From NCBI GenBank assembly GCA_013396915.1, contig VWZL01006772.1, positions 128,259 through 192,258 of the forward strand: a stretch of DNA of 64,000 nucleotides, read 5' to 3'. The notes beneath the pieces are model-generated. The model was not told the DNA's origin. It saw only the letters and a program-made list of their open reading frames with translations, and ran no database searches. Position numbers and translations under genes: made by a program. This stretch comes from Stercorarius parasiticus (lineage: Eukaryota > Chordata > Aves > Charadriiformes > Stercorariidae). The stretch's first letter is position 1. Every line of letters starts with the position of its first letter. This document shows positions 12,264 through 25,700 of the stretch, one piece after another.

Positions 12264-12305
12264 TGAGGACTACAGTTCAATTCCCAGCTCTGCCAGCTGA
12301 AACAG
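12264..12305 (-). mobile_element. Possible MIR-like remnant (short)
   Basis: 'ttcaattcccagctctgcca' (12,276-12,295), preceded by 'gaggactaca', matches the reverse complement of the MIR 3' segment ('tggcagagctgggaattgaac...' type). Only about 40 bp is recognisable, so chance or another family remains possible. Confidence 0.35.
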
Positions 12306-12699
12306 ATGTGGAAACCACACCACCCAACTTCACACGCCATGTGACGGAACTCTCCTTCGGAAGAACTGCCTCCCGTGAGAGCAGAGCGCCAGGGAAAGGT
12401 ACCGAAGCGAGCTAGGACTGTGGATCACCAAATAATGGGTTTTACAATAGGATTGTCCTGCTACGGACATCCTGTATCGTCATCTATCATCTGCATTTTT
12501 ATCCAGGCTGTACAGCATAGATGGGCTGATCCACTCTGAAGGCCACATGATCTATGCTTAAAGTATATAAGACAAATATTTAAGGAGGAAAAAAAGCAAA
12601 AATACCAAAGAAGTCCTTGCAATATTTTGCTTCTTATTAAAAGTAATTCCTTCGGGGTGTCTTTAACGATGAAATCTTGACACAAATAGACCTTTTTGA

Positions 12700-13000
12700 A
12701 TGTCTGTCAGTGATGTTATAACCATGTTAATATTCATGCCTAGTGCATTCACTAGTTTGTCTGTTCCTCTTAATATTGTTCCTAAATTCCTTTTTGATAA
12801 GTTTCTCCAGACAGTGCATATCAAAAGGATTATTGCACTTAATGGGTGATTAAAGCCACTCGCCCTTCAGCCTCATGCCTGTGATGCCACCTTAGGCATA
12901 CAATAATAATGTTGAAACGACTAGCTGTCATGTCTCATTGCTTAATTATATTGTCATGAAGGAGTTCTCCTCAGAAACCTTTTCAGAAATTCCAAAAGAA
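12700..13000. other. Candidate conserved non-coding block
   Basis: An AT-rich block without simple repeats or long frames. It has several ATTA/TAAT homeodomain-type words, for example around 12,905-12,915 and 12,942-12,948. It is called on appearance only, and alignment with other vertebrates would decide it. Confidence 0.2.
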
Positions 13001-13919
13001 ATAGTCTCCAGCAGTTGTTTTCTTTTCTTCAAAGGTTTTAAAAATTATTATTGTTTTATTTCTTAAAAACTTAAAGCAAACACCAACAGTCTTAAACAAG
13101 CAAATCCATAGAGCCACAAGTCCAAAAAGTCCCAGACTGCAGCTCAGTAGATATTACAGCCTGTAATACCTGTTGTTTAGCAGTAATTTTCAAGGGCATG
13201 AATTTCAGTTCAAGTAAAACACCTGGACACGAAAGCCAGAGACTTTCCAAACACCTTGAGTCACTGGCTCCCAGCCTGCCCAGGGAAGGACAGCGGGGGC
13301 CTCTTGGAGACAGGCCAGAAGTTTCTCCGTGACCATAGTTTCAAGTAATTTAGTGGTCATCTTGTTTCACCTAGTTTGGCTCAAGGGCTCTATGACTGTT
13401 GTAACACTGCATCGGCAGCCCCAGGCGTTCCTCGGGAAAGTGGATGACCCACGCTTTCTGCCTTTGTGTGAAAACACTCAGAGAGAGACTTCGCAATAAT
13501 TAAACTCTCTCTTTCATCCCCAAATTTGGCTATGTACAAACCAGCAATAAATCTTTTTTGTTCTACTTTTCAACGGGTATAGATGACACTGAAGCTATTT
13601 CTGGTGGCACTATTCACAGATGTTACCATGGGGAGATGCAGCACGGGCACTGAATTACGTTTAATCTACCTTAACACAGGTTTTTAATACTGTTCTCAGC
13701 CCTCCTTCTTTGCCATCCAAGGGACACGATGAAAGGCGGGACGTATGGGGCAGTCCCCTCCCATGCGTGGAGCCAGGCCTGAGAATTATTTACTCCTCTC
13801 TGTGCTTTTTTACGCATTTATATGCATGCACACAAGGAGTCATAGCTCACTTTAAATAAATATGACCAATACCACTTCCAGATAAAAAAAAATGCTACAG
13901 GCAACAGAAAAAGGGAGGA

Positions 13920-14130
13920 AATCACTCTGTAATGTATTAATCATGAAATTATAAGAGTTTGACAGCTGCTCATGATAAAACATTGAAGAGTTTAACAGAG
14001 CTGTGATTTGATAGCTTCTTATTATGACAAGCTAGTCCTGCCTGTTCGTGTTTCAGTGATTAACTCCCATCACTCTCTGCCTAGCTTTGCGCAGTATGAG
14101 CAGTTTTAGCCGCGGAAACCTTCTTTGCCC
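13920..14130. other. Candidate conserved non-coding block with an internal near-repeat
   Basis: Dense TF-like words include ATTAATCATG, TGACAG (MEIS/TGIF type) and CAGCTG. 'agagtttgacagctg' (about 13,954-13,968) recurs as 'agagtttaacagagctg' (about 13,987-14,003), so a motif group repeats about 33 bp apart. There is no open frame. An enhancer role is inferred only. Confidence 0.22.
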
Positions 14131-17100
14131 TTCTGCCACTTAGTCTGAGCGGCTATGATGTGTCTGAGTTTGTCATGACAGTATCAGCAAGAGACATCAA
14201 TCTGGGGACACAGCTTAGGCTAGATAAGCTTTAAGAACACTGTGGAAAAACACACACCTGCAGTTTTACTCCTCTAATCAATTTTTACTTGCACATGGAA
14301 TTAATGTGAGCCCTTGACCAAGTATTTGTATGCAGGGGGAGCCGGAGACCCCCAGGTACTCCATACTGTCATGGCACAACGTAAGTTGCCTTTACATGGT
14401 GCTACATGCACCTCCCTGTGTGATGTCAAATCAACTACGTTTATAGCACCTATTAAGTTGCTAATGCAAAGTACAGACCAGCTACATAAGCAAGCAATAT
14501 TATGCTGAAAAGACCCATTAGAATTTAAAATATTTTCTTGCAGTCCAGCATTTTGAAGTGTATAGCTGACTTCCAGAATGACTGAAATTTTAATCTGTAA
14601 AAAAATGATCCTGCTCTTTGCAATTTCCATATGTGGAGTCAATCCAGTCCATTACAATTCAATTCACTGACTCCAGCAGTAAAGAAAACAGCCATTAGCT
14701 AGCAATCTATAAAGATTTCCTTTCTTCACATGGTTCAGAGCCTTTAATCTTTTAGCAAGCACAAGTGGCTGCTGAAGTGCATTTGGTCAGGGCTCAGTTT
14801 AAAATGTGAATTAATGGAGTTGTAATACTGCAGTAAATGAAGATCTTTAACATTACCCCTAAACGTTACAGCTAGTCTATATTAGATTAGATCCTTTGAA
14901 AACACAGATACAGAGATTTACGTGAGCTGGGTGTCCAGTTAGGTGTCCTTATTAGAAAAAGAATCAAAAGACAATTTAGCTGGAACTGCAATTTCACTGT
15001 ATGGAAACTACTGTAATTAGAAAACCTTCTACAACAGCACAGAGCAGCAACAGTTAATGGAGTTATTTAAAAAGAAAAAACCAAAAAGCATTACCTCAAG
15101 AGGGAATATAGTTCTTCTTTCAGAAAAATGACTTTTAAATAACGTCCTAAAAGGGTAACAGGCCATTAGTCATTTTCAATAATGACAACAGGTAATTTAT
15201 TGTCATGCACATGCCACACAGTTAACAAAGGGGTCAGCCCTAGGTGTGTTAGCAGCAGGAGTTCTCAAAATAGATGTGCAAGGAACAGTCACTCTAGTCT
15301 AAAAATTAGGTCACATTTTCTATACTTTGTTTTACATTCTTCACTAGAACCGTAAAACCTGTCTGGTACATGCACCTACAAAATTCTATGCTAGACATGC
15401 TATCAAATTGTTCCCTGATAGGAATACAGAAAGATACACAGGAAAATATCCAAAAAACAAGGTTACACTCTTAAAAGCTACTAACCATTTTGAGCATTCA
15501 ATTGGCTCTGCGTTAATGTAGCCAGATTGTCAGAATCTGCAAACAAGGCTTTTTAAGGTGTCTCAGATAACTCCCGCAAAGGCAGGACCCCATAGAAGAG
15601 ACTGCTTCAGAAAACGTACCTGTTAGTTCATGTGCAAATATGTTTGAAGCCCATAAGCAGGTATGTAAGTGGTCAGATCCACGTAGTGGTCAACCCTCAG
15701 CGGGTTGCAGCACCACTACAGAATCTGCATCTGAGCATTTGAGACACGAAAGTATCTGCAGGTTTCCTGGTCACTGTGAAAGAAGTATCCCTTAACTACA
15801 TTATTACACAGAAACCCTGTAACTTGGTCATATTTGCTTTTAAAGAACAACTATTAAATGAGGGTCTGTCTCCACCAATACTGAATCACCTTTAGAGTCA
15901 GACTAGTACATAAAGTATCTGCAAATCATCCATTTGAAGAAGAATGCCTTGAGTTTTCATTATTATCAGGAATACCATCAGTGGAACAAATCCGCATGAT
16001 ACTTGGTGGAAGTCGGTTGCCAGGGTTCCCCCAAGCCCTCGCTCACCCTGCGGACGCCACCTGGGACGTGTAAGAAGCTGAGACTTGCTGCCTTCATAAC
16101 TTCACCCACTTGGTGACATGTTATGAATAGGAGAAATATTAGGAATGATTTTAAGCATTCCTTCTCTAACGCTCCAAATCCATTGTTTACTTTATTGCCT
16201 GAGAGCTGTCAGATTGCCCCCTGAGTTGACAAGTCTCGAAGTTGAGTGAAGCTGTCAAACAGTGATTTGCAGTAGGCAGCCATCTCCGAAGGGTTTCAGT
16301 ACACAGGAATTCGAAGAGAAACAGCGATAACCTTTCAAACTCTCCTAGCTTTCTGCTGTTTGACATGCATAGAGTTTAAAGCAATGCCATTTAACACAAA
16401 GACGTCAAACTTAAAGTAATTACTCAGCTGCATGGGAAGAGGTAGGAAAATACTTTGCTTTTTTTAAACAAGATTCCAGGTGGTGCTGATCTTGAGCCTC
16501 AGAAAGCTTTATCAAAATTTATCATCAGCCTGGAAAAATACGGCCCTAAGCAAGCTTCTATTGCAAAAACAGTATGACGATAGAAATCCGTCCAAATTAT
16601 TAAATTCAAATCCAAGTATGAATTAATCCAAAAGTTTGAATTTGTTTGGGTCTGGAATTTTGATGAAGTTTAAACCCTCTCTCTTTCAGTGTATAACCTT
16701 AGAGAACAGCTACACATTTTTCACGATTGTTATTTACCCAGAGAGAAAGTTTACAACTTGATTTGGAAGTTTTCCATAATTTGTCATCCAGGAAGGGTCC
16801 TTGGGGTTCCTCTCTGGAGATTGCACGGACTATTTCAGTATTGAACTCTGTTCTTTAAACAGGAATTTTAAGAGGAGTCTGAAGTTCCACTAGTATTTCA
16901 GAAAAGTGCATACACTTTTCAATAATAAATCCATCATTAAACTTCTTGGCCTTGTGGCCTGCATCTCTTAACACCTTGCACCATTTGTACGTGTTCTAAA
17001 AGGCTACAGAAAGACACTGTTGGCTGACGGGGCTGCGCTAGCAACTCCCGATTTAAGGAAGAATAGAAATCTTTTTTTTTTTAGTAAGGTGATCAACTTT

Positions 17101-17569
17101 TTACACAGTGCTGAATGAATATGAAAAGGAAGAGAAATACATTTAGCAGTGAAGAGCATAATTCTAGTTTAGAGCCTAAGAAAGCAAAATATTCTTGCTT
17201 GACTACATTTAGGGTTACATAAAATTGTGCGTGTATAAATTCATATAGGTATGGCATGAGTAGGCAGAACTTCCTCATACTTTGGAAAGATGGAAGTTTC
17301 TTCTATATTTTGGTACATTGCTGTATCTTTGCTTGTTAATAATGTTTTAGAAGATATATGCATGATTTACAGCACTTACAGAAATTCCACAAAACCAACT
17401 TGGTAGGTAATTCCTCTCTTATTAAATTAATTAAATCATCAGACAAACTTTTTCCTGACTTCCTCCCTCAGGCCGTAAGGAAGAGTGCAGAATTCCCTGT
17501 TTCATTATTCTCTTTAAAATCAGTCCAATAGAAGGAAATGAAGTTTTCAAAGTGATCGCACAGAGGTTA
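14131..17569. other. Unique sequence, no gene seen
   Basis: No exon, repeat family or promoter is recognised in about 3.4 kb. Frames reach 113 codons (minus strand, 14,301-14,642), but a second frame runs through the same DNA on the plus strand and no domain is visible. Confidence 0.45.
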
Positions 17570-17705
17570 CGGAGTCGAGATTGGCAGGGTCTATTCATTC
17601 TCCAGCACCGATATCCTCTGTGGCCTTTGGCAAGACACTGAGACAGTTTCCAGTTCAGTTTCCCCATAGGGTAAAATGGGATTTATATAGCGTTAGACAC
17701 GTCAG
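17570..17705 (-). mobile_element. MIR/L2-like ancient SINE remnant
   Basis: The plus strand contains, in order, 'ctgtggcctttggcaagaca' (17,618-17,637), 'cagttcagtttccccata' (17,651-17,668) and 'gtaaaatgggatttatatag' (17,671-17,690). These correspond to the reverse complement of the MIR core: 'ctgtgtgaccttgggcaagtca', then 'cctcagtttccccat', then 'gtaaaatggggataataat'. Order and spacing fit. This is one of the clearest MIR-like copies here. Confidence 0.65.
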
Positions 17706-19071
17706 CTATGTAAGTCTTGTTGTTTCACTTCCTACAGTACTTACACAAGTCCCACCCGCTTTAAAAGAGAAAGTTTCTGGCATCGCTTGGTACTACACGA
17801 ACACCAATGCTGACCCCTAACCCTTTACACGAGGAAATTGGGCCTCTGGTTCAACCTGGTCCAAATGGCATGCCCCGTGTGAGAGCTGAGCACCGTCCTT
17901 AGTTGGAGGAAAAGATGCAAGAAAAAGCAACAAACACCAGCTACCAGTCAGGTCAGCTAGCAAGTGACTGCGAACCGCTCCAGGATTACACTGCTACAAG
18001 ATTGCGGAGCACACACTATCCTCCTGGCACCATAAAAAGCAAAAAAAAAAAAAAAAAATAGCAAAAGGCAGCCAAACAAAGCAAAGCACCTGCAGTGTGA
18101 ATCTCTGGGCTTTGGCATGAGAATTAGATCATGTTGCTTATAGGACAATAATTAGGAAGGGAGTTTCTAGGCTCATAATTAAAGAGTTAAGGGCTTACCA
18201 AGCCCTGAGCTGCAGATGTATTACGTGCCATAAAGGGTGTCAAGAAAAGTTCAGGATATTTGTGAAGAAATCCTGCCAAAACTCATGCCCGAACACATTT
18301 AATAACAAAATATGTGTACATGACAAGCATGTCTGACAGCTCAGTTTTCTAGACACTACATGGTGTTTTGAAGTAACATTAGATGCTGATAGATCTGCTT
18401 TGTAAATTTAATGGTGCAGGCTGAAAGGAAAAAAGTGATAAACAGTGTACAACCAAAATAATGCATTAGTATAGTTTCTTCCTCATAAACCTTGGCAGCA
18501 ACTGCTTTTTTCTTTCTCTTTTTTTTCAAAATAACCGACAAACAGCCATTTTGATCCTGCTGCAAGGAGTCCTGTTAGCTTGGTGAAAACTAACAATACT
18601 CATTTCAATTCTGGATACTTTCCTGCCCTCTCCTCCAGCTTCATATTTGCTACTTGTCGAAAAAAGTGATGTACTTTCAGTCCATCCCAGCTATAGCTGG
18701 CATTTGCTAAAAATACCACGTTGCTTATCTGCTTCATCCCAAGTGGTTAGTGGCGATGATAAGCAGAGGGGACGCACTCCTGCCAAAGCTTTGGACCCAC
18801 TCAGGGACCCCCTGAGACGTAAGTATCTGGGTGTGAGCACTGGGATCGTCTGGTTTCGCAGTGGCTGGAGGGAGGATCAGGGTGTAGCAAAGAGGGGCAG
18901 GCAGACACCACGCTGGCAGGTAGGATGCCACCCCCTGCTTAGCACCTCCCCAAGAGTGTCTTGCCATAACAGCTTCTTCCTCCTCCTTGCTGTAGAATTT
19001 AGTGTTGTAAGTCCCAGTTCCATGAGGCTTTAGGCACGTGCTGAACTTTTTCGTCCTGTCCGCAGTCGCAG
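17706..19071. other. Unique sequence with a poly-A tract
   Basis: No gene was found. An A18 tract lies at 18,041-18,058. A 128-codon frame at 18,647-19,033 shows no domain and is matched by a frame on the opposite strand. Confidence 0.45.
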
Positions 19072-19130
19072 GGAAGTCAGCGGGAATGCTCGAGATACAT
19101 TCGTGCTCATCCTCGCAGGATCAGGGCCCA
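19072..19130. repeat. Remnant of an ancient amniote interspersed repeat
   Basis: 'ggaagtcagcgggaatgctc' (19,072-19,091) followed by 'gcaggatcagggccca' (19,115-19,130) resembles a repeat common in turtle and crocodile genomes ('gaagtcaatgggagtt...gactgcaggatcagggcc'). The family name is not certain. The same core recurs elsewhere in this window. Confidence 0.35.
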
Positions 19131-19923
19131 ATACAAACGAGCCTGTGCCATTTAGTCTTGGTGCTGCTCCTCTATCCGAGCCCAGAGCTTAATACTATAG
19201 GGTGCATACCACATACAGAATACAACTTCGCATTCCCAACTGCAGTAACTGATTTGAAGTCAGGAAAACTATACATGTGATTTAGGAATGGTGAGTGCGG
19301 CCTTGGGAAAAGGTTAAGGTGGAGAGCACTCTAAGGAGGCTAACAGGATGGAGGTTGCAAGCATATTTTCTCAAGAAAAGCAATTAAAAATGACACGATG
19401 TTAGAATAAGTCAGTCCAGAAAGAATAACAGAACATTCACCTGCAAGTAATCTCAGGAGACTGGTCAACCTTCGGGAAAAAAAAGCTGTCTCACAAATTG
19501 CCCAGTGCTTAACTTGAAGTCCATTTGTTAATTTTGTAAACATTGCTGCTTCCGTTTTGCACTGACACGCTATTGACAGCAGGACTCGAATCCCGCCGGG
19601 AAGGAAGTATCAGGTTTCGGGCAGCTTCAGGACGCTTCTCAAGTCTATCTTCACCTGAAGGGCTTTGGCAATAGTTACTGACAGAAGGAAACATGGTGCA
19701 ATTCAGGCTCCATGCGAATGAAAACTGCCAAACATTTCAGGTAAGTGTTTGGGAACGTTGCACAGTCGGTGCCCACAGCCGGTTCAGGTGACATGGCGTT
19801 CCCTTTTGCCAGCCTCCACCTCCAGGGATTTCATTTGCACTGCACCAGCCAAACTGCAGCCCCGGCTAACAGCAGATTTCTGCTTCCCGGTCAGCGTTTG
19901 CCCCAGCATGGATTCAGGCAGAC

Positions 19924-19989
19924 GGGCTGGGAGACCTCCATGTGGGACCGGGGCTGGGTGACATCTGCGTGGGACCAGGGCTGGCATCC
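19924..19989. repeat. 27-bp tandem repeat, about 2.4 copies
   Basis: Units at 19,924-19,950 and 19,951-19,977, then a partial third unit at 19,978-19,989. All begin with gggctgg, and the full units end with gtgggacc. The period is divisible by three, so an open frame (19,745-20,056) runs through as repeated GW...WD units. Nothing else supports that frame as coding. Confidence 0.85.
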
Positions 19990-22061
19990 TCAGCCCAGCC
20001 ATCCCACGGGTTGCTCTATCCTGCTGCCAACCACCCCCATCAGTTTCTCAGCATGATTTCACCTGTTGCCTCTCCTGTTTGACATAATTAACCCCTGGCT
20101 AAGCCAGAAGTGTCCTCAATAATGCTGATGCTCCTCCGGCTGGGAGGGAGTGCTGTAGGTTACAACATCATGTATTCCTTGTTTTAAGCTACACGGTTTC
20201 AAACAGAAGGCCCAGTGCCGTGACTTTTAAACAGCTTTCCCACTGGAGGATTAGATGCGGATTGCTCGGGATCTGAGAAATGAAATTCCACATCCATGAT
20301 ACTGGAAACCATAGGCCTATATCACATTAATAATGCAGACAGGAAGGCACCTTAGGCAACTGGTACTAAATACATACTAAATAAAGAAGAAACTGGCTTC
20401 TAGCCTAGGCACTGGGAATCCTGGTCAGGTCATTTCAGATTACACATAGGAACAATTGCACACTGTTAGATTAAATACAGGCTCTTGCTAGCTGTGGCTA
20501 CCAGGTCCACATGTTAACTTTGAAGCTTAAAGTAAGCATTTTTCTTTAAAAGAGTGTACACAGTAATTTGACAAGTGATCTGAAACCCACCAGCATTTAG
20601 CAGGTCCCAGTGAGCATCGCAAACCATGAGGTAGCTCCTGGAAGTGTCCCATCACTGTGAATGGGGTCATCTTTAACGGAGGTGCCTCAGGCAGCGTGGA
20701 GCTTGCTGTGGGTGGAAAGGGGCACCTGGGCAGGTCTGGGACATGGCCGGAGCCATACTGCAGCCAGTGGAGCTCCTGCAGTCCCAGATGACGGTCTCCA
20801 ACCACTCCCCATCAAGTCAAGGCATTGCCATGCCAGCTGCTGAAGGCAAACCTGGTGTCACGGCCACCCTCTGCATTTGTCACCTCTGCACACAGCGAGT
20901 AGGACACACTCTTTGAGGACCATCACTGTAGGCTTCTCTATGGATTCAGCTCAAGAAGGGGAGATGGGTCACTGTTAAGCATTGCATGAGAACATGTCTG
21001 TGCTGGGAAAACCTTTCAAACCATCCAGTCATTTGCAGTCAATTTCTGAGTGTAACTCAAAGGACCATATTTTCATTCCAATCTCCATTTTTAAGACACG
21101 CACCTTTTTTACTTCTTTTTTTTTTTTTAAGCCTTCCTGCTTGCTTTATTTCTACCTCAGGTATATGTGGTATGAAGGACTAATCTTAAACATTTACAGC
21201 CTGAGGTTGGTTTGCGGTATTTATTTCAACTTATTATATATTATAGTATGTTTTTGATTATATACGACAATCAATTTGCCGGAATTTATAGCTCTCTGAC
21301 TAATATGCTTTCATGATGTACTTGCCTTTAATTTGTGGATTTTTATGGAGAGTTTATTGAGGTTGGATTTCCCGCTTCTCTTTCCACTTGCACTTTCTTT
21401 TTAAATTTCTATACGTGTAAATGCATGACAGAGAAAGAAATGGAGAATTTGAAATCTTAATGGTCATAAAAAGTGCTAGACCAGTTGTCTTACAGACTAA
21501 AATCCCCAGAGCAGTCGCACTGCAGCCTTTCCTGGGCTGTTGCCGTTCAGAGTTCATTTGGTGGAGATCCCCTTGACCTTTGTGTTTGGACCCCCGGGCA
21601 GAAAAAAATCTTTTGAGCACGTGCAGGACCCAGGTCGGGAATTGCACCCCAGCATCAGCAGGGGAGAAGAGGCCAAGAGTGAGGGTGGCCCCAACCCAGC
21701 ACGGACAGGGATTTACAGCTGGATTTACCCCTTTCTGGCAGAGCACCCTCAGCAGCGGCATCCATCCTCCTTTCTGCACCCTTTCTCACCTTTCCGCCCA
21801 GCTCCCCCTGTGTTTGCAAACGTCGCTTTGGCATATACGCTGAGATCAATGAGGGGCACACAGGAACAAAAGAAAGAACTTCCAGCCTAGGCCCACATTT
21901 TTAAGCTCTTCCTACACTAAACACTTCCTAATTTAAACCCCTTGGTTACGGGGCTTAGGTAGCCCTCAAGCAGTGTTTGTTTGATTTTTCAGACCAGAGA
22001 AAAAATGTTTAATGTTCTCAGCAAACAGGATTTGACACAGTGCTGAAAGGTAAAAAGGCAT
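19990..22061. other. Unique sequence, locally GC-richer, no gene seen
   Basis: The parts around 20,600-20,900 and 21,540-21,900 are richer in G+C and so carry longer chance frames (up to 141 codons) on both strands. No CpG island, domain or convincing splice-site pair was found. A T11-12 run lies near 21,117-21,128. Confidence 0.4.
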
Positions 22062-22080
22062 GGGGTGGGGGGGAGGGGGG
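22062..22080. repeat. G-rich tract
   Basis: Nineteen bases, all G except one T and one A, in runs of 4, 7 and 6. It could form a G-quadruplex on the plus strand by splitting the longer runs. It is a simple-sequence feature without gene context. Confidence 0.85.
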
Positions 22081-25000
22081 TGTTCAGGTCGGCATCTTCG
22101 TTAAGATAACGAACGTGCAAACCATAGTAAATAGGCCACAAGTAGAGGCAGATTGCTGCAAGGAGGAGGCAAGAAACCTGCTGTGAATGGGGCACAGACA
22201 AAAAAGCAGGGGCTCCAATCAGTGCCCCCACAGGCAGTGATTACAGCAGCCGATGACTGAAAAGCGTGTAACAGCCGTGGCATCAGAGTCTGCCCGGAGT
22301 ACCCTTCTGCACAGACACCTTTACGGGGGCTGTCTGGTATGAGACTAAGCTGGACACATCAAAGAAACATCAAGGCAGGTACTGCTGTGAGCTGTAGGGC
22401 GAGGGTGGCATAGGATGACACCTGATACAAGACGGGATGAGACCTACTGGAGCCCAAGGCTGAGCCTTGATGCACTGCTGAAGCGTCAAGGAGATGGGGA
22501 GAAGCCAGAACAGACCCGGACACGAGGTGTCTCCTACTCACCAGAGCAAGGGCTGTTGTGTCAGGCTAGATATGGAGAACAGACAAAAATAAACTTTTGT
22601 CTTTATTCTGATCTTTCTTCGAAGATTGCTGCTTCATGTGGCCTCAGAAAACTGGGGAGCTGTACCCAAACTGTGGTAAAAAGAGAAAAAAAAAGGGATG
22701 ATGAGTAGGAGGAATGCTCAGAAAAGGGAAAATGTAGGCACCTAGGAGCCCATATTTCATTAAAATTCAATGGGACTGAAGCTTCTTTGTGACTGAAATG
22801 CTTAAGAGCTCTACAACAAATACCTTCTGACCTTAGTCAGCACCCAAAATTAAAAGCAACCTAAAATTTAGCAAAGAAAACCAGCCTTGCTATAGAACTT
22901 TCTAAGGGAAGGAGCCTCTAAGATATAAAACTGCCTCAACAGAAAAAGATACAACCTTTTCTAAAACTGTCCATAGGGTTTTAAATTAATTTCTTCTCAA
23001 ACTTATTATATTTCTGCAGTTCTTTGCAATGGCACCCATGGCTGTTAAATATGACTGGGCTTTTCCCATAGCTTTGCCGCTGCCCACCCAGACTCCCTGC
23101 ACTTTCAGGGTAATTCTGGTTTGGGGTGCTGGTCTTCCCGCTCAAACAACAGGAGCCGTCTGAGAAATTCAAATTTGGCATAAGTCTAATTCAAAATGCA
23201 TCACCTACTGCCTTTTGAGAGGGAGGAGGGGGCGGCATCCTGATGGGTGAATTTCCAGGGGTGCTCACTTATTCCTAAATGCCTTTTGGGTGTGCAACGC
23301 AACGGGGAAAGAATGCAGACATTGCCCGATCTCACGGACCTTGCTTTTCCTTTTTTGATATCCTCACTGAAAAGATTATACAAAATTACTAGACTCCACA
23401 AAGACTGTAAAATGCTTTACTTCACTCAGAAGAGGGATTAAGTGTATTTTACCTTACGACACTACAGATCTCATGACACCACAAACTGGGTGAATATTTT
23501 GGGACATCTGCACTTCTGAGCTCCTGCCTCAAGCTATTCCTCATTATTTACTGCTAACTAATGAGCAGTCAGGTGGCTGATTCTTTTAACAGAGGGCATC
23601 GTTTAGACTGCTGTATACCCTCGAGCGCCATTTACCATCTCACACTTTGGTCTGGGCTTTTCATTTAAGCAAATATCTCCCTTCCTTGAAACACTGCTGG
23701 ATATAACAGATAGAGAGGCAGCCATGTACCAAAATAGACGTATTTCTAAACATTTCCAGCTGCCTTTAGGGCCCATATAGTATATGAGGTGAGATACTGT
23801 GAGGTTTCACCACACAGTAAAGAGCAGCCAAAGGGCATTTTCTAAACTTTTTTTTCCTACTGTCTTCCATTTGATGAAAGACTTGTGGTTAAACCTTTAT
23901 CTTCTATAAACATTTAAAAGTAGGTTACCTTTTATTTTCACGTCTCACTTTTGTTTCATTAAAAGACAGGTTTTACTGCAGTAATTTAGGTGATTGATAC
24001 TTTGGATCACCTTCAGAAAATAGATGTTAATGATCTGTATCTATGTCTGTGCTCCAGCACAGATGTGCGCACAGATGTATTTGCATGCAAGATGCCCACA
24101 AAGCAGCGTTTCTTTCCGATGGCATTTTTTCTTTGCTTTTACAGAAATCAGCTCCTATGCATGTGGTACGGAAACCTCTAGGAGCAGTATTTTCTTTAGA
24201 TTGCTCTGAACTCTCATTTCTTCCTCCCACACCCCAGCAGGTACCTCCACGCTAACCAGGCTAACTGATTTTTTTACACACTGGACCATTGCTGATTCTG
24301 TGGCACACATATGGATAAGGTTCCTAATCAACGGGGTCCTCAAATGAAAGGAAAAAAGTCTTTTCCTCTGCCTCCTTTGAGTGACGTGGCTGCCACAGTT
24401 GGTATTCTTATAATTCCATCCCCAAACTCCTGCCACAGCCTCACCACTGAGGGAAAGAGGGAGAACACAGAGCCTGCCCGTAGGCAGGCATTTTCTGTCA
24501 TTTTAAATGTTTATTGCAACTAACTGTGCTTAGCACAAGTTCACACTTGTGTTTATTATTAATAACACTCTACCTCTTCTCCCGGTGAAGACACTGTGCA
24601 GCAGCTGCTGCCGCTGTACTTTGAATACACAGGCTGAACAAGAACGCATTACTAACATTTAAGCAATGCCTCAAATGTTTCAAAAAATCAACACTGAATA
24701 AAGCAGCACATCTACATGAATATTAATTCTTCAGTGGAGTCACAGATAATAATTTGATAGGTAAAGTGTTAATAAAACTGAAGCTCACACAGGAAAGCTG
24801 GAATTAGTCAAAAAGCTCAGAAAGCTACAACAGATTTTAAACCTCCCTTGTCCTTAAGTTTCTTTTTTTTTTTTGCCTTAGCAACAAGACCCAAAAGTCT
24901 AGAGGTGCCAGAAAACTATGAACTTATTTTAAATGAGCTGTGGAAATCTCCCGCTGTCCTGTGTCTCTCTGTCTGAAGCTATGACCTTCCTGTCCCAGTG

Positions 25001-25139
25001 TCATGTGTCTGATCATATAAAGAAATAATTCATAGCACACTTCTTGCATTTTACATGTTAATGAAGAGATTAAAACTACGTTATATTCCATCTCAATTTT
25101 TATTTAATTCTAGTCCAAACGTACAATGTTGACGAAGTC
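22081..25139. other. Unique sequence, no gene seen
   Basis: No exon or repeat family is recognised. At 24,047-24,062 there is a small perfect inverted repeat (ctgtgct/agcacag). It is followed by a directly repeated gcacagatgt (24,057 and 24,069) and the palindrome ttgcatgcaa (24,081-24,090). The AT-rich block at about 24,640-24,790 may be conserved non-coding sequence. Confidence 0.35.
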
Positions 25140-25159
25140 TTTTTTTTTTTTTTTTTTTT
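25140..25159. repeat. Poly-T tract (20)
   Basis: Twenty T in a row. No retroposon body is recognised on either side. Confidence 0.92.
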
Positions 25160-25700
25160 AATCTGAGAGTTTTTGCACATTCACAAAACAGTGAGAAGCT
25201 GACCTGGAGAAAACAGTTATTGGTGCAGACAAGAGAGATTACATCATTTACCTGTTAAAGAAGGAGACCTATCTTCTGTATTCACAAAGCATACAGAAAT
25301 GTATGTGTAACAAAACTGTCTGAAATATGCTTTAAATAAGAACAAGCCTGCTAGGAGAGCATCAAAGAAAAAGCCAGAAAAAAACAACACTAAATGCCCA
25401 AATCTTCTTGAAACAGAAGACCTGTGAACTGAATAGGTGCTTCTGTTTACTAAAATCAAAGAGTTTTCTTCAAATAAAAAACTTTTACATAAAAGTCATT
25501 TCCTAAAACAGGCAACTAAGTCTGCCACAGCCTTAACTTAAAAGGAGATTCTGTTTTGAATGTCTGTCCTTAAAACTGTGAAAAACAGATTAGCTCTCTC
25601 TTCTCAGTAAACCTCATCTCCCTTTCAAATATTTCCTTCCGTGATTACTAATGCCAGAATAACAACTCAAATGATGGGCGAATCATCATCAGAGAACACA

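Noticed and set aside
19578..19602. tRNA-like T-arm word 'ggactcgaatcccgcc'
   Set aside because: The flanking bases do not form a T-stem, and no acceptor, D or anticodon arm can be drawn on either strand.
24047..24090. Small hairpin, direct repeat and ttgcatgcaa palindrome as a composite site
   Set aside because: Each part is short and common, with no independent support for function.
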